A stretch of DNA of 64,000 nt from 55-13 sp964501275 (GTDB lineage Bacteria; Armatimonadota; Fimbriimonadia; Fimbriimonadales; Fimbriimonadaceae): contig CAZCSP010000012.1 in the NCBI GenBank assembly GCA_964501275.1, forward strand, positions 34,527 through 98,526, in the 5' to 3' direction. The notes under the pieces were generated by a model that was not told the origin of the DNA, searched no databases, and worked only from the letters and a program-made list of their open reading frames with translations. Below are positions 1-8,049 of this stretch, piece after piece (within the stretch, counting starts at the first letter, position 1; every line of letters begins with the position of its first letter). Position numbers and translations under genes: made by a program.

Positions 1-1137
1 CCCGTGAACCTGGTTCGGGCCGATGGGATTCATGTCTACGACGGCGAGGGCAACGATTATCTGGACTGTATCGGCAGCTATTCCGCCGTCGCCCACGGGC
101 ACCTCAGTCCCTTCATTGTGCGGACGGTGATGGAGCAGTTGGAGAAGGTGACCCTGGTGAGCCGGGCGGTTTATAGCTCGGAGTTGGCGGTCTTTTTGAA
201 GGCTCTTGCCGACTACTCCGACCTCGACATGGTCTGCCCGATGAATACCGGGGCGGAGGCGATTGAGACCTGCATCAAAATCGCCCGCAAGTGGGGCTAC
301 ACCAAGAAGGGCGTCCCCAAGGACCAGGCCGAGATCATCGTGGCGGATGGCAACTTCCACGGGCGGACCACCACCATCGTCGGCTTTAGCTCGGAGCCCC
401 AATACAAGGACCTCTTCGGCCCCTATGGCCCCGGCTTCAAGTCGATCCCCTTCGGCGACGCCTCCGATCTGGAGATGGCGATCACCTCCAACACGGTCGC
501 GGTCATGATGGAGCCGATCCAGGCCGAGGGCGGCATCATCGTGCCTTACGAAGGCTTCCTGCACGACGTCTGCGACATCTGCGCCCGCCACAACGTGCTG
601 GTGATCTGGGACGAGGTTCAAACCGGCTTCGCCCGCACCGGCCGACGCTTCGCCTGGAACCACGAAGACGCCTACCCCGACCTGATGGCGGTCGGCAAGC
701 CTCTGGGCGGGGGCCTTTTCCCGGTCTCGGCGGCGGTTGGGCGAAGGGATGTGATGGATGTGTTTGAGCCTGGCGACCACGGAAGCACGTTTGGAGGGAA
801 TCCTTTGGGCGCAGTCATTGCGATTGCGGCCTTGGCCGAGATGGAGGTCAACGATTTGGCTGGTAGGTCAGAGCGGATGGGGACTAGGATGGCCGCAGGT
901 TTCCGAAGCATCGGGCATCCTGACATCAAAGAAGTCCGGGGCAAGGGGCTTTTGATTGGGCTGGAGGTGGAGTCCTTGGATGGAGCCAAACTGACCCACG
1001 CGTTCCTGGACCATCGGGTTTTGACCAAAGAGACCAGAAACCGAACCTTCCGCTTCGCCCCGCCGTTGACGATCACCGAGTCAGAAGTAGATGAGGTTGT
1101 GGATCGGGTAGGCAGAGCGATCCGGTCGGTGGGTTAA
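1..1137 (+). CDS. rocD: Class III aminotransferase, ornithine--oxo-acid transaminase-like (5' truncated by window edge)
   Basis: PLP-dependent fold-type I aminotransferase, probably moving the delta-amino group of ornithine to 2-oxoglutarate in the cytoplasm. Visible motifs: NTGAEAIETCIKIARKWGY (substrate/PLP phosphate region), WDEVQTGFARTG (the Asp binds the PLP ring nitrogen) and the PLP-lysine segment VGKPLGGG, with the Lys near residue 232 counted from the GTG at 4. The reading frame is open to the window edge and the usual 20-30 N-terminal residues are missing, so the true start lies upstream and the GTG at 4 is probably internal. The YLDCIGSYSAV stretch is closest to ornithine aminotransferases, but acetylornithine or other class III members cannot be excluded. 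Confidence 0.82.
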   Translation, partial: PVNLVRADGIHVYDGEGNDYLDCIGSYSAVAHGHLSPFIVRTVMEQLEKVTLVSRAVYSSELAVFLKALADYSDLDMVCPMNTGAEAIETCIKIARKWGYTKKGVPKDQAEIIVADGNFHGRTTTIVGFSSEPQYKDLFGPYGPGFKSIPFGDASDLEMAITSNTVAVMMEPIQAEGGIIVPYEGFLHDVCDICARHNVLVIWDEVQTGFARTGRRFAWNHEDAYPDLMAVGKPLGGGLFPVSAAVGRRDVMDVFEPGDHGSTFGGNPLGAVIAIAALAEMEVNDLAGRSERMGTRMAAGFRSIGHPDIKEVRGKGLLIGLEVESLDGAKLTHAFLDHRVLTKETRNRTFRFAPPLTITESEVDEVVDRVGRAIRSVG

Positions 1138-1145
1138 CCCTCCGG

Positions 1146-1289
1146 TGGACCGCTGATCTCCAGATCGGCATAACAAGCTTGTAGTCCTCGCTTGCTTTTG
1201 GGTTTGATCCAACGCCAACTTTGCTACGGCCACGCAAATTGAGCAGGAAACTACAAACTTGCTATGCCGATCTGGAGATCAGCGGTCCA
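1146..1289. repeat. Inverted-repeat element, family A (GATCTCCAGATC arms)
   Basis: The 25-bp arms at 1146-1170 and 1265-1289 are perfect reverse complements (core GATCTCCAGATC / GATCTGGAGATC) around about 94 bp. Just inside the arms lie CTTGTAG and CTACAAAC, a subterminal motif shared with other repeats here. Single arms of the same family recur at 9823-9847 and 37380-37405. The element ends directly against the stop codon of the gene at 1290. Confidence 0.85.
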
Positions 1290-2348
1290 TCAGTCCATCG
1301 TGACCCATGCCCCGCTCTCAATCGACCCGTTGATCCCTTCCAATACCGCCTGAGCCGCTACTCCATCGGCAAAGGTGGGGTAGTCCGCATCCAAGCCGTT
1401 AACCGCGTCCACCAACAACGCTGGCCCGTCCGCCTTCTGCCTCCCCGCAAATCCCGAGGGAACCTGATGCACCGGCAAATCCGTGGTCCAAGTGTCGTAG
1501 CCGCTGAGCGACTGCCCGATCGTCATCTGCAACTCCCGATCCTTGTCCGACAGCACCGCAATCGTCCCCAAATCGCCCGAAATCTCGATCCGGAAGTAGT
1601 TGCCATAGCCGGGGGCAACCTGCGTGGTCTCCATGGTGGCAATAGGCCCGCCCGACAGTTGCGCAAGCCAAGCCGCGTTGGTATCGGTGGTCACCGCCCT
1701 GTCTTTCCCCTCCGCGTCTTTTTTACTGGGCATGAGCGTCTGTTTAGTCCCCACTACACGCTCAAACTCCAGCCCGGTGATGAACCGCACGCCATCGATC
1801 ATATGCACCCCAAGGTCGCCCAATGCTCCGAAGCCGGCGATCTCGATGTCGTTTCGCCAAGAGAACAGGTTGCTGGGCGCGCCGAGAAAGCTCTGGAGAT
1901 AGACCACATTCACCCGCCGAATCTTGCCCAACTCCCCGTTCTGGATCAGTTCCCGGGCAAAGCGGAAGGCGATGTTGTTTCGGTAGCTGAAGTTGATGTA
2001 GCCCAGCTTTCCCGCACTCTGCCGCGCTGATTCCATCCGCTGAGCCTCGGCAAGACTCATCGCCATCGGCTTCTCGCAAACGACGTGCGCACCCTCGGAG
2101 AAAGCCCGCAAAGTGATTTCGCAGTGCCAACGGTTGGGCGTGCAAACCGCTACGATCTCCGGACCAGCAGCAAAGACCGCATCCCAGTCCTTGGTAACCA
2201 CGGCGTGGGGATACCGCGAATGAGCCTCGGCCAGGTTGGCTTCGTTCACGTCGCACACCGCCACGATCTCCACGTCGCGGCGATGAAGGTGGTCGAGGTG
2301 ATAGCGGCCGATGCCGGAGGGGCCGAAGATTGCGATGCGAGTTGCCAT
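1290..2348 (-). CDS. Gfo/Idh/MocA-family oxidoreductase
   Basis: NAD(P)-dependent sugar or inositol dehydrogenase-type oxidoreductase of 352 aa, with an N-terminal Rossmann fold (ATRIAIFGPSGIGRYH) and the family EKP motif (HVVCEKPMAMS) near residue 93 that contributes the catalytic Lys. The C-terminal half is the usual alpha/beta dimerisation domain. I place the start at the ATG at 2348 (MATRIAIFG) because the extra 36 upstream codons are not family-like and would overlap the divergent MarR gene. The substrate cannot be read from sequence. It is divergently transcribed from the MarR regulator at 2437, a common arrangement for a regulator and its target, although MarR control is only inferred. 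Confidence 0.85.
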   Translation of the reverse strand: MATRIAIFGPSGIGRYHLDHLHRRDVEIVAVCDVNEANLAEAHSRYPHAVVTKDWDAVFAAGPEIVAVCTPNRWHCEITLRAFSEGAHVVCEKPMAMSLAEAQRMESARQSAGKLGYINFSYRNNIAFRFARELIQNGELGKIRRVNVVYLQSFLGAPSNLFSWRNDIEIAGFGALGDLGVHMIDGVRFITGLEFERVVGTKQTLMPSKKDAEGKDRAVTTDTNAAWLAQLSGGPIATMETTQVAPGYGNYFRIEISGDLGTIAVLSDKDRELQMTIGQSLSGYDTWTTDLPVHQVPSGFAGRQKADGPALLVDAVNGLDADYPTFADGVAAQAVLEGINGSIESGAWVTMD

Positions 2349-2410
2349 GGTAGAAGGTTGAACAGTACCAACTCTGATGAGGCTTAACGCAAGAGTGGCC
2401 CGAAAGTCGC

Positions 2411-2416
2411 TATAAT
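2411..2416 (+). promoter_or_regulatory. -10 element of the MarR-family gene
   Basis: A perfect TATAAT lies 20 nt before the ATG at 2437. Transcription would start near 2424 and leave a leader of about 13 nt. No convincing -35 was recognised. Confidence 0.5.
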
Positions 2417-2436
2417 TTGCGTCTGTAGGAAATGCA

Positions 2437-2883
2437 ATGGCAAAGACGACGTGCACGATGGCTTCGACACTGGTAGACCTTCGAGTCGATGCCTATGTAC
2501 ACCTTGTGCGCACCGCAGACAAGATTTTCGCCGATGTCAGTCGCGGTTTGGCGGAACACAAACTCACCGCCAGCCAGTTCAGCGCCCTCAAGGCCCTCTG
2601 TATCAAAGGCCCGATGCCTCAAAAGGACGTGGCGACCAGCATCCTGAAATCCACCGGCAATGTCACGTTGGTGATCGACAACCTGGAACGACGTGGGCTG
2701 GTTTTGCGTACTCGGGGTGTATCGGACCGCAGGGTGTTCGATATCGCCGTCACCGACAAGGGACGCGAGCTCTTTGAATCGATCTATGGCCCGCACCTAG
2801 AGAGGATTCGCGAAGGGATGGGTTCCCTGGAACCCGCCGAGTGCGAGTTGCTCATCTCCCTGCTTGAGCGCATCGACGCCTAA
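2437..2883 (+). CDS. MarR-family winged-helix transcriptional regulator
   Basis: A 148-aa protein of typical MarR size. Helical dimerisation segments flank a winged helix: LTASQFSALKAL (helix), MPQKDVATSILKSTGNVT (helix-turn-helix) and the wing with the near-invariant D-R pair in TRGVSDRRVFDIAVTDKG. It presumably binds an operator as a dimer and may control the divergent oxidoreductase that begins 88 bp away. An alternative start is the in-frame ATG at 2458, which would trim seven residues. The ligand is unknown. Confidence 0.9.
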   Translation: MAKTTCTMASTLVDLRVDAYVHLVRTADKIFADVSRGLAEHKLTASQFSALKALCIKGPMPQKDVATSILKSTGNVTLVIDNLERRGLVLRTRGVSDRRVFDIAVTDKGRELFESIYGPHLERIREGMGSLEPAECELLISLLERIDA

Positions 2884-3041
2884 CATCCTCCATCCAAGCG
2901 TCCAACGATCTTTTCTCAAAAAAATCGTTCAATGTCAAACTATTCATGTTATGATAATCATAGCGGTAGGCAACGAAGCCAAAACGTAGCCTTCGCGAGT
3001 CGACTTTTCGTGGCCACTCAAATCTATTACAAGGCGAACTT

Positions 3042-3824
3042 ATGAAACGATCCGCATTCACGCTCATCGAGCTCCTCGTCGTCATCGCCATCATCGCGAT
3101 TCTCGCCGCCATCCTGTTCCCCGTCTTTGCCCAGGCGAAGGCGGCGGCCAAGACAACCGCAACGCTGTCCAATATCAAACAACTCGGCACCGCCGTGCAT
3201 ATGTATGCGGGCGACTACGACGATATGACGCCGGGCGCATTCCAATGTGGCTACGAGCCCGTCGATCCTTATTGCGGAGCGGATTGGTTCAGCATGCAAT
3301 CCGACCGTTTTGTGGCCTGGTCCACCTTGATCTGGCCCTACATGAAGAATGCCCAGATCACGATGGATACAACAGCAAACTCCGCCGTCGCCACCACCAC
3401 GCCCAGCCCGGGCTCGTTCAACTGGGGAATTTACACCACCATCAGCGCCAACCGGCTTGGCTTCTTTGGCCACGACTCTTGGGCTTCCGGAAACTACGTC
3501 ATCACAACAGGACGCAACATCAGCGCGCAAGAGAACCTGTCATCCAGAGCAATGTTCACCACCGGACGCTATCCGACCGATGAGAAGTTTGGCTTCCTAT
3601 ACTTCGACCAGTGGCAAGCCTGCGACCCGAACTACACCGCCGTAGACTTCTATCGCAACATCGTTTGGGCGTCCGTCAAGTCGCACCGAAAGATGATCCC
3701 CACCGTCCGCGGCGATTCAAGTGCCAAGCTGATTCCTTGGGACAAAGTGAAGAAGGACCCAGCCAGAGAATGGTGGGACTACGACATCACTTATTGGGGC
3801 CGAGCCCAGAGTTCGACGGAGTAG
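3042..3824 (+). CDS. Prepilin-type N-terminal cleavage/methylation domain protein (type II pseudopilin-like)
   Basis: A 260-aa protein beginning with a short basic leader, then the type III signal sequence AFTLIELLVVIAIIAILAAI, where prepilin peptidase would cut before Phe and leave Glu5. The hydrophobic helix ends LFPVFAQAKAAAKTT. The FPVFAQA continuation is typical of Armatimonadota and Planctomycetes-like pseudopilins, which is why I suggest that affiliation. The rest is a globular periplasmic or surface domain with no recognised enzymatic motif. A Lys/Gly-rich leader (AAGGCG) precedes the ATG. It is followed 1 bp later by a tiny lipoprotein gene, suggesting co-transcription. Confidence 0.9.
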   Translation: MKRSAFTLIELLVVIAIIAILAAILFPVFAQAKAAAKTTATLSNIKQLGTAVHMYAGDYDDMTPGAFQCGYEPVDPYCGADWFSMQSDRFVAWSTLIWPYMKNAQITMDTTANSAVATTTPSPGSFNWGIYTTISANRLGFFGHDSWASGNYVITTGRNISAQENLSSRAMFTTGRYPTDEKFGFLYFDQWQACDPNYTAVDFYRNIVWASVKSHRKMIPTVRGDSSAKLIPWDKVKKDPAREWWDYDITYWGRAQSSTE

Positions 3825-3825
3825 C

Positions 3826-3969
3826 ATGAAGACCCTCATTGCCCTGATCTCCATCCTCATTGCTTGTGGAGCTGTCGGTTGCAGCGAATCCGGTCCTCCG
3901 GCTGACAACTCGCAAGTCAAGACTCCCGCCCCACCCCCACCCCCCGGCGGAGCGGTTCCCGGCAAGTAG
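3826..3969 (+). CDS. Very small Pro-rich lipoprotein downstream of the prepilin gene
   Basis: A 47-codon ORF starting 1 bp after the stop of the prepilin gene. It encodes MKTLIALISILIACGAVGC followed by a mature tail with the polyproline run APPPPPPGG and stop. The N-terminus has a basic pair, a hydrophobic core and a lipobox. Either Cys14 (LIAC) or Cys19 (AVGC) could be lipidated, Cys19 more plausibly. After cleavage only about 29 residues remain. Tight spacing suggests it is translated with the pseudopilin and anchored in a membrane near it. Function unknown; the signal-peptide reading is firm, the partnership is inference. Confidence 0.6.
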   Translation: MKTLIALISILIACGAVGCSESGPPADNSQVKTPAPPPPPGGAVPGK

Positions 3970-3974
3970 CTTCG

Positions 3975-3994
3975 CCCGGACAGGAATGTCCGGG
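3975..3994. repeat. Short palindrome CCCGGACA...TGTCCGGG
   Basis: An 8-bp perfect stem with a GGAA loop, directly after the small lipoprotein stop and followed by GGGCTACCA. It could act as a weak terminator or be a fragment of the dispersed palindromic repeats; there is no U-tract. Confidence 0.4.
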
Positions 3995-4059
3995 CTACCA
4001 TTGGCTCAGGGCGTTTTGGGAGGAGCGGGGACACTCTTCCCCTTACCCCTCCTCAAGCT

Positions 4060-5265
4060 TTACCCTTTACCCGTCACCGCCAGACCATCCCGCACCCGCT
4101 TGAACGCCTGGAGCGCAAACTCCAAATCTTCCTGTGTGTGAGCTGCCGAGGGCATGGTGCGGATTCTGGCCTTGCCTCTTGCAACGGTGGGAAACACGAT
4201 CGACAGCGCATAAACACCCTCATCCCACAGTGCCCGCTCCATCGCCTGCGCCGCTCCCTCATCCCCAACATAGACCGGGGTAATCGGCGTCTCGCTGCCC
4301 ATCGTGTCGAAGCCTTCATTCTGCAGAGCCTCCTTCCACCACTTGGTGTTGGCCCAAAGCTTCCGCATCGGCTCAGGGTCGGTTTCCATCACGTCCAACG
4401 CGGCAATCAGCGCCGCCGCAACCACGGGCGGATGAGCGGTCGAGAACAGGTAGGGTCGGCCTCGGTTGATAAGCCAATCCTTCAGCAAAGCCGAGCCCGC
4501 AATGTAGCCGCCAATCACGCCCAAAGCCTTGCTAAGCGTGCCAAGCTGGATATCGACCCGGCCATACAAGTCGAAGTGCGAAGTCGTTCCCGCGCCGTTC
4601 TTACCCAAAACGCCGCTGGCATGCGCGTCGTCCACCATTACAAAGGCGTTGTATTTCTCCGCTAGTTCAACAATGGCGGGGAGCGGAGCGATGTCGCCGT
4701 CCATGGAGAAAACGCCGTCGGTGATAATCATTCGTTTTTCGAATGATTGGGTGTTCCTAAGGATCTCCTCCAGGTGGCCCATGTCCTTATGGCCGAAGAC
4801 ATAGCCCTCCGACTTCTTGTACTTGGCGGGAGACAGGCGGACGCCGTCGATGATGGAGGCGTGGTTTAGTTCGTCGCTGATGACCACATCCTTGTCGGTC
4901 AGCACAGCTGGAATGCAACCTGAGTTCGCGGTGAAGCCGCCCGTGAATACGAGCACCGCCTCCGTATGTTTGAACTTGGCAAGCCGGTCTTCAAGCTCTT
5001 CGTGAACGCTCATCGTGCCACCGATCCAGCGCACCGCCCCCGCACCGACGCCCCACTTCTCGATCGCCTCCAAGGCCGCCTGCTTCACTTTGGGGTGGTT
5101 GGCGAGGCCGAGATAGTTGTTGCTGGAGAGATTGACCACCTCTTTCCCATTCATCCGAACCCGGCCTCCGGCAGGCGATTCCAGGATTTTGGGAATCTTG
5201 TAGAGGTTCTGGTCTTTGAGAGTTTGGATCTGGGAGCCCAGCCACGACTGGAGTTCGGCATTCAT
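4060..5265 (-). CDS. kbl: PLP-dependent acyltransferase, glycine C-acetyltransferase (Kbl)/BioF-like
   Basis: A 401-aa alpha-oxoamine synthase that condenses an amino acid (probably glycine) with an acyl-CoA. Motifs: SSNNYLGLANHPK near the start, GFTANSG, DELNHASIIDG, DDAHASGVLGKNG (the Asp contacts PLP) and the PLP-lysine segment TLSKALGVIGGY, with Lys near residue 246. The start is the ATG at 5265 (MNAELQSWL), which matches family length; 56 upstream codons in the same frame read through a large inverted repeat. No tdh or bio gene is adjacent, so Kbl and 8-amino-7-oxononanoate synthase activities remain alternatives. Confidence 0.85.
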   Translation of the reverse strand: MNAELQSWLGSQIQTLKDQNLYKIPKILESPAGGRVRMNGKEVVNLSSNNYLGLANHPKVKQAALEAIEKWGVGAGAVRWIGGTMSVHEELEDRLAKFKHTEAVLVFTGGFTANSGCIPAVLTDKDVVISDELNHASIIDGVRLSPAKYKKSEGYVFGHKDMGHLEEILRNTQSFEKRMIITDGVFSMDGDIAPLPAIVELAEKYNAFVMVDDAHASGVLGKNGAGTTSHFDLYGRVDIQLGTLSKALGVIGGYIAGSALLKDWLINRGRPYLFSTAHPPVVAAALIAALDVMETDPEPMRKLWANTKWWKEALQNEGFDTMGSETPITPVYVGDEGAAQAMERALWDEGVYALSIVFPTVARGKARIRTMPSAAHTQEDLEFALQAFKRVRDGLAVTGKG

Positions 5266-5281
5266 AGGAAAGAGTTTACTT

Positions 5282-5376
5282 GGGACGGCGTTAGGGTGTT
5301 TCGGCATTTCGGCGTTGGGGCATTGGAACAGATCAGGCCCCAACGCCGAAATGCCGAAACACCCTAACGCCGTCCC
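5282..5376. repeat. Perfect 40-bp inverted repeat in the divergent promoter region
   Basis: Arms 5282-5321 and 5337-5376 are exact reverse complements (GGGACGGCGTTAGGGTGTTT at the outer end) with a 15-nt loop. Similarity continues outward through GAGTTTAC on both sides, so both flanking -10-like sequences (GTAAACTC) lie on the arms. Related ends (CCCTAACACCGTCTCC) recur at 20427-20484. It sits between the divergently transcribed genes at 5265 and 5436. Confidence 0.9.
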
Positions 5377-5435
5377 GCGGTAAACTCCCCGCCGCGACCG
5401 ATATCGGTCGGACCAAGAAGGAAGGAAGATCACTA

Positions 5436-6569
5436 TTGGCTAGCGCATATACCCCCGGGCTCACCGTCAGCGGCGACATTACGGTTCGTCGGGTTCGTCG
5501 TCTCCCCATCAAAGGGCAGGTTCTCGTCAAGCAGGGCGACGCGGTCACTCCCGACCAGGTGATCGCCCAAGCCTTGCTGCCCGGACCTCTCCAGACTCTG
5601 AAGCTGGCCGACAAACTGGGCGTCGAGGCAAAGGACGTGCTCACGATGGTCAGCATCAAGCCGGGCGACCAGGTAACCAAGGGCCAGATCGTGGCCGAAG
5701 GCAAGAAGCTGTTCGGCATCTTCAAGGCTCCTACCGCCGAGAGCGACTACGAGGGCACCATTGAGTCCATCTCCGAAGTCACCGGCAACGCCCTGGTCCG
5801 CGAACCCTCTATCCCGGTGGACATCACGGCCTATATCCAGGGAACCGTGGCCGATGTGATGCCCGAGGAGGGCGCGATCATCGAGACGCGGTGTGCCATG
5901 GTCCAGGGAATCTTTGGAGTCGGCGGCGAACGCACGGGCGTCATCCGCGTCGCGGTCAACTCTCCCAATGACGTTCTGGACGCCAACGCGATTCAAGACT
6001 CCGACGCAGGCAAGATTCTGGTTGGCGGCTCAGGCATCACCTACGACGCTCTCACCAAGGCCACCCGAATCGGAGTCAAGGGACTCCTCGCGGGAGGTAT
6101 CAAAGACAGCGACCTCATCCAGTTCTTGGGCTACGACATCGGCGTGGCCATCACCGGCCAAGAGAACATCAGCCTCACGATGCTGGTCACCGAGGGCTTT
6201 GGCTACCTCGCCATGGCCCAGCGCACGTTCGATTTGCTGAAGACTTTGGAGGGCAAGACCGCGAGTATCAACGGCGCCACCCAAATCCGTGCCGGTGTCA
6301 TCCGCCCCGAGGTTATCTGTCCACTGGCGGCGGATGCGGCAAAGACCGAAATCGCGAAGCAGGCGTTCGAGCTAACGGTGGGTACGCCGATCCGGGTTAT
6401 TCGAGAGCCGTACTTCGGGAAATTGGGAACCGTCACCGACCTCCCTGCGCAGTTGCAAGTCGTGGAGTCGGGCACCGAAGTCCGCGTGCTAAAGGCGAAG
6501 ATCACAGGGGAAAGCGAAGAAGTGATGGTTCCGAGGGCAAACGTCGAAATCATCGCCACTGGCGCATAG
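5436..6569 (+). CDS. Conserved protein with lipoyl-like N-terminal and KOW-like C-terminal segments
   Basis: A 377-aa soluble protein. Near residues 25-50 the stretch GQVLVKQGDAVTPDQVIAQA looks like a biotinyl/lipoyl barrel-sandwich hybrid, and a similar GDQVTKGQIVAEGKKL follows. The last 60 residues (GTPIRVIREPYFGKLGTVTD ... VPRANVEII) resemble a KOW/SH3-like barrel as in NusG or L24. The middle (KILVGGSGITYDALTKA, GVKGLLAGGI) is unassigned. It starts at a TTG at 5436 preceded by a purine-rich AAGGAAGGAAG Shine-Dalgarno. No known function; nucleic-acid binding through the KOW-like part is a guess. Confidence 0.6.
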   Translation: MASAYTPGLTVSGDITVRRVRRLPIKGQVLVKQGDAVTPDQVIAQALLPGPLQTLKLADKLGVEAKDVLTMVSIKPGDQVTKGQIVAEGKKLFGIFKAPTAESDYEGTIESISEVTGNALVREPSIPVDITAYIQGTVADVMPEEGAIIETRCAMVQGIFGVGGERTGVIRVAVNSPNDVLDANAIQDSDAGKILVGGSGITYDALTKATRIGVKGLLAGGIKDSDLIQFLGYDIGVAITGQENISLTMLVTEGFGYLAMAQRTFDLLKTLEGKTASINGATQIRAGVIRPEVICPLAADAAKTEIAKQAFELTVGTPIRVIREPYFGKLGTVTDLPAQLQVVESGTEVRVLKAKITGESEEVMVPRANVEIIATGA

Positions 6570-6892
6570 GGCCGGAGACGATTGATCCGATATGCCAGAA
6601 GTAGGTCGATTCTGTCGATTCTTCGGCGTTCTGAACCACCCTACTTTCACGCGTTGTATGGCAAGTTTGCGGCTTTGATATAGATAGAAACAATTCATGA
6701 TCAAGTATTCAGGCGGTCGGCCATTCTTCGGTGGTCCTCTGCGGCCCTCGGCGGTTTCATCCTCAGTCAGTTGAAAAGAACCACCGAAAAGCACGGAGGG
6801 CCACCGAAGGGGACGCGGCAAAACCGGCGGCTCGAATCCGAAGATTAGAACGCAGTTTGAGCACGATTCGAACCTGTCATCAATCCTCCGGG
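6570..6892. other. Intergenic stretch with a degenerate inverted repeat
   Basis: No credible gene. At about 6727-6810 there is an imperfect inverted repeat with ends CTTCGGTGG...CCTC and GAGGGCCACCGAAG, of the same style as other dispersed palindromes here. It separates the KOW-like gene from the convergent VOC-GNAT gene, so it may serve as a bidirectional terminator. Confidence 0.5.
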
Positions 6893-7654
6893 CTAAACCT
6901 TCCGCATACTCACAGTTTCTTGGCCGAACCCCAGGCGTTCGTAGAATCCCTGTTTGAACGTAAACAGATACACAAACGCGCCGGGGGAGGCTTCGTGGAC
7001 CAGGTTCAAGGTTTCTTTCATGATGGCTTCGCCGATGCGTTGGCCCTGCCATTCGGGCTTAACCGCCACATCCCAAACGCTGAACCAGCCGGGAGCGTCC
7101 CACATGATCCTGGCGGCTCCGACCGCTTCGCCCTCGGGGGAAAGCGCGACCACTCCCTGCCAAGTGTTCTCCAGAATGGTCGCCGGAATGCCGTCCTGGT
7201 AGAAGATCTTTCCGGCTACCTCGGCAAACTCCTCGGCAGTCGGTTTGCGGCAGACAACCTGTACGCCTTCGGGAAACGCACGCGACTTAGCTACGGGTTG
7301 CGATGGAGGTCCCGCAAGGCGCAGATGGTATCCATTGAGGTCTTCGACGACATACTCCCTCACGTCCCAAGGCTTGTTTTCGATGGGCGAGACGATCTTG
7401 GCGCCACGTTCCTGATGCTTTTCATAGAGATCGTCCACGTCCTCAACCTTAAACCAATGCTGATGTCCCTGGACCTTCGCCGCCAGGTCGGGTTGGAGGC
7501 AGAACATCATCGACACATTCCCCAAAGACACCGACCCAAAAGTCGGCGGCTCGCCCCAGGTCCAAGACGACTCGAACCCGAGAACATCCTTGTAGTAGCC
7601 GATCGTGGCCAGAATGTCCGCCGCCGCAAAGATAGGAGTGGAACCAGTGATCAT
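6893..7654 (-). CDS. VOC (glyoxalase/bleomycin-resistance) domain fused to a GNAT acetyltransferase
   Basis: A 253-aa fusion. Residues 1-115 form a vicinal oxygen chelate domain (ATIGYYKDVLGFESSWTWG, VEDVDDLYEKHQERGAKI, LEDLNGYHLRL-type end). Residues 130-253 form a GNAT domain with the acetyl-CoA loop VKPEWQGQRIGEAIMKE and the C-terminal FYERLGF motif. Both domains are complete and in one frame. A small-molecule modifying or resistance role is plausible, but no substrate can be assigned. The ATG at 7654 is preceded by TAGGAT only 6 nt away, suggesting a leaderless transcript. Confidence 0.85.
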   Translation of the reverse strand: MITGSTPIFAAADILATIGYYKDVLGFESSWTWGEPPTFGSVSLGNVSMMFCLQPDLAAKVQGHQHWFKVEDVDDLYEKHQERGAKIVSPIENKPWDVREYVVEDLNGYHLRLAGPPSQPVAKSRAFPEGVQVVCRKPTAEEFAEVAGKIFYQDGIPATILENTWQGVVALSPEGEAVGAARIMWDAPGWFSVWDVAVKPEWQGQRIGEAIMKETLNLVHEASPGAFVYLFTFKQGFYERLGFGQETVSMRKV

Positions 7655-7660
7655 CCCGTT

Positions 7661-7666
7661 ATCCTA
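7661..7666 (-). promoter_or_regulatory. -10-like hexamer for a leaderless start
   Basis: TAGGAT read on the minus strand, 6 nt before the ATG at 7654. With a normal -10 to +1 distance, transcription would begin at the start codon. Confidence 0.5.
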
Positions 7667-7703
7667 CATCCAAAAAGGCTCGGTATTTACCAGTCCCCCA
7701 AGG

Positions 7704-7709
7704 TAAACT
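7704..7709 (+). promoter_or_regulatory. -10-like hexamer (GGTAAACT) for a leaderless start
   Basis: TAAACT preceded by GG, ending 7 nt before the ATG at 7717, with no Shine-Dalgarno between. Confidence 0.5.
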
Positions 7710-7716
7710 CTCCACT

Positions 7717-8049
7717 ATGCCCACCTGGAAAGAAGGGGATCGAGTGCGTGTGGTGGCCCGTGAGGTTACCGATGAAGACAAGAAGTCGAACCGCTATTAC
7801 AGCCACATGGCGGGGCTGGTCGGGACGATCCAAAACATCTACAGCGACACCGAAATCGCCGTCAAGATCGACACGGAGTTCATGACGCCGATCACGGCGG
7901 ACGTACAGCGGGAGGCCACCCTCCGAATGCGCGAGAAATTCGCCAACAACATCTCCGAGGAGCAACGCAAGCAGCTTTCCAAAGAGGAACTTGAGTTCGA
8001 GGCTCACTACGTCCAACTCGTCCAAAGCAAGGACCTGGAGAAAGTCTGA
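7717..8049 (+). CDS. Small conserved protein with a KOW/SH3-like fold
   Basis: A 110-aa protein. The first 60 residues (WKEGDRVRVVAREVT ... HMAGLVGTIQNIYSD) have the G-D-x-V-x-V ... G-x-x-G-x-V rhythm of SH3-like beta barrels such as L21e or KOW proteins. The rest is a charged helical tail (ISEEQRKQLSKEELEFEAHY). Its stop codon overlaps the ATG of yajQ (TGATG), so the two are translationally coupled. No ribosome-binding site is seen at its own start, which follows a -10-like TAAACT by 7 nt. Function unknown; a nucleic-acid or ribosome-related role is inferred from fold resemblance and coupling. Confidence 0.65.
   Translation: MPTWKEGDRVRVVAREVTDEDKKSNRYYSHMAGLVGTIQNIYSDTEIAVKIDTEFMTPITADVQREATLRMREKFANNISEEQRKQLSKEELEFEAHYVQLVQSKDLEKV

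Noticed and set aside
4138..4665. Plus-strand frame of 175 codons opposite the PLP acyltransferase
   Set aside because: Antisense to a gene with clear PLP motifs; no independent start signal or domain.
5333..5725. Minus-strand frame starting inside the KOW-like gene and crossing the 40-bp inverted repeat
   Set aside because: Codons through the palindrome carry the same peptide as the kbl upstream extension; it is a by-product of the inverted repeat.
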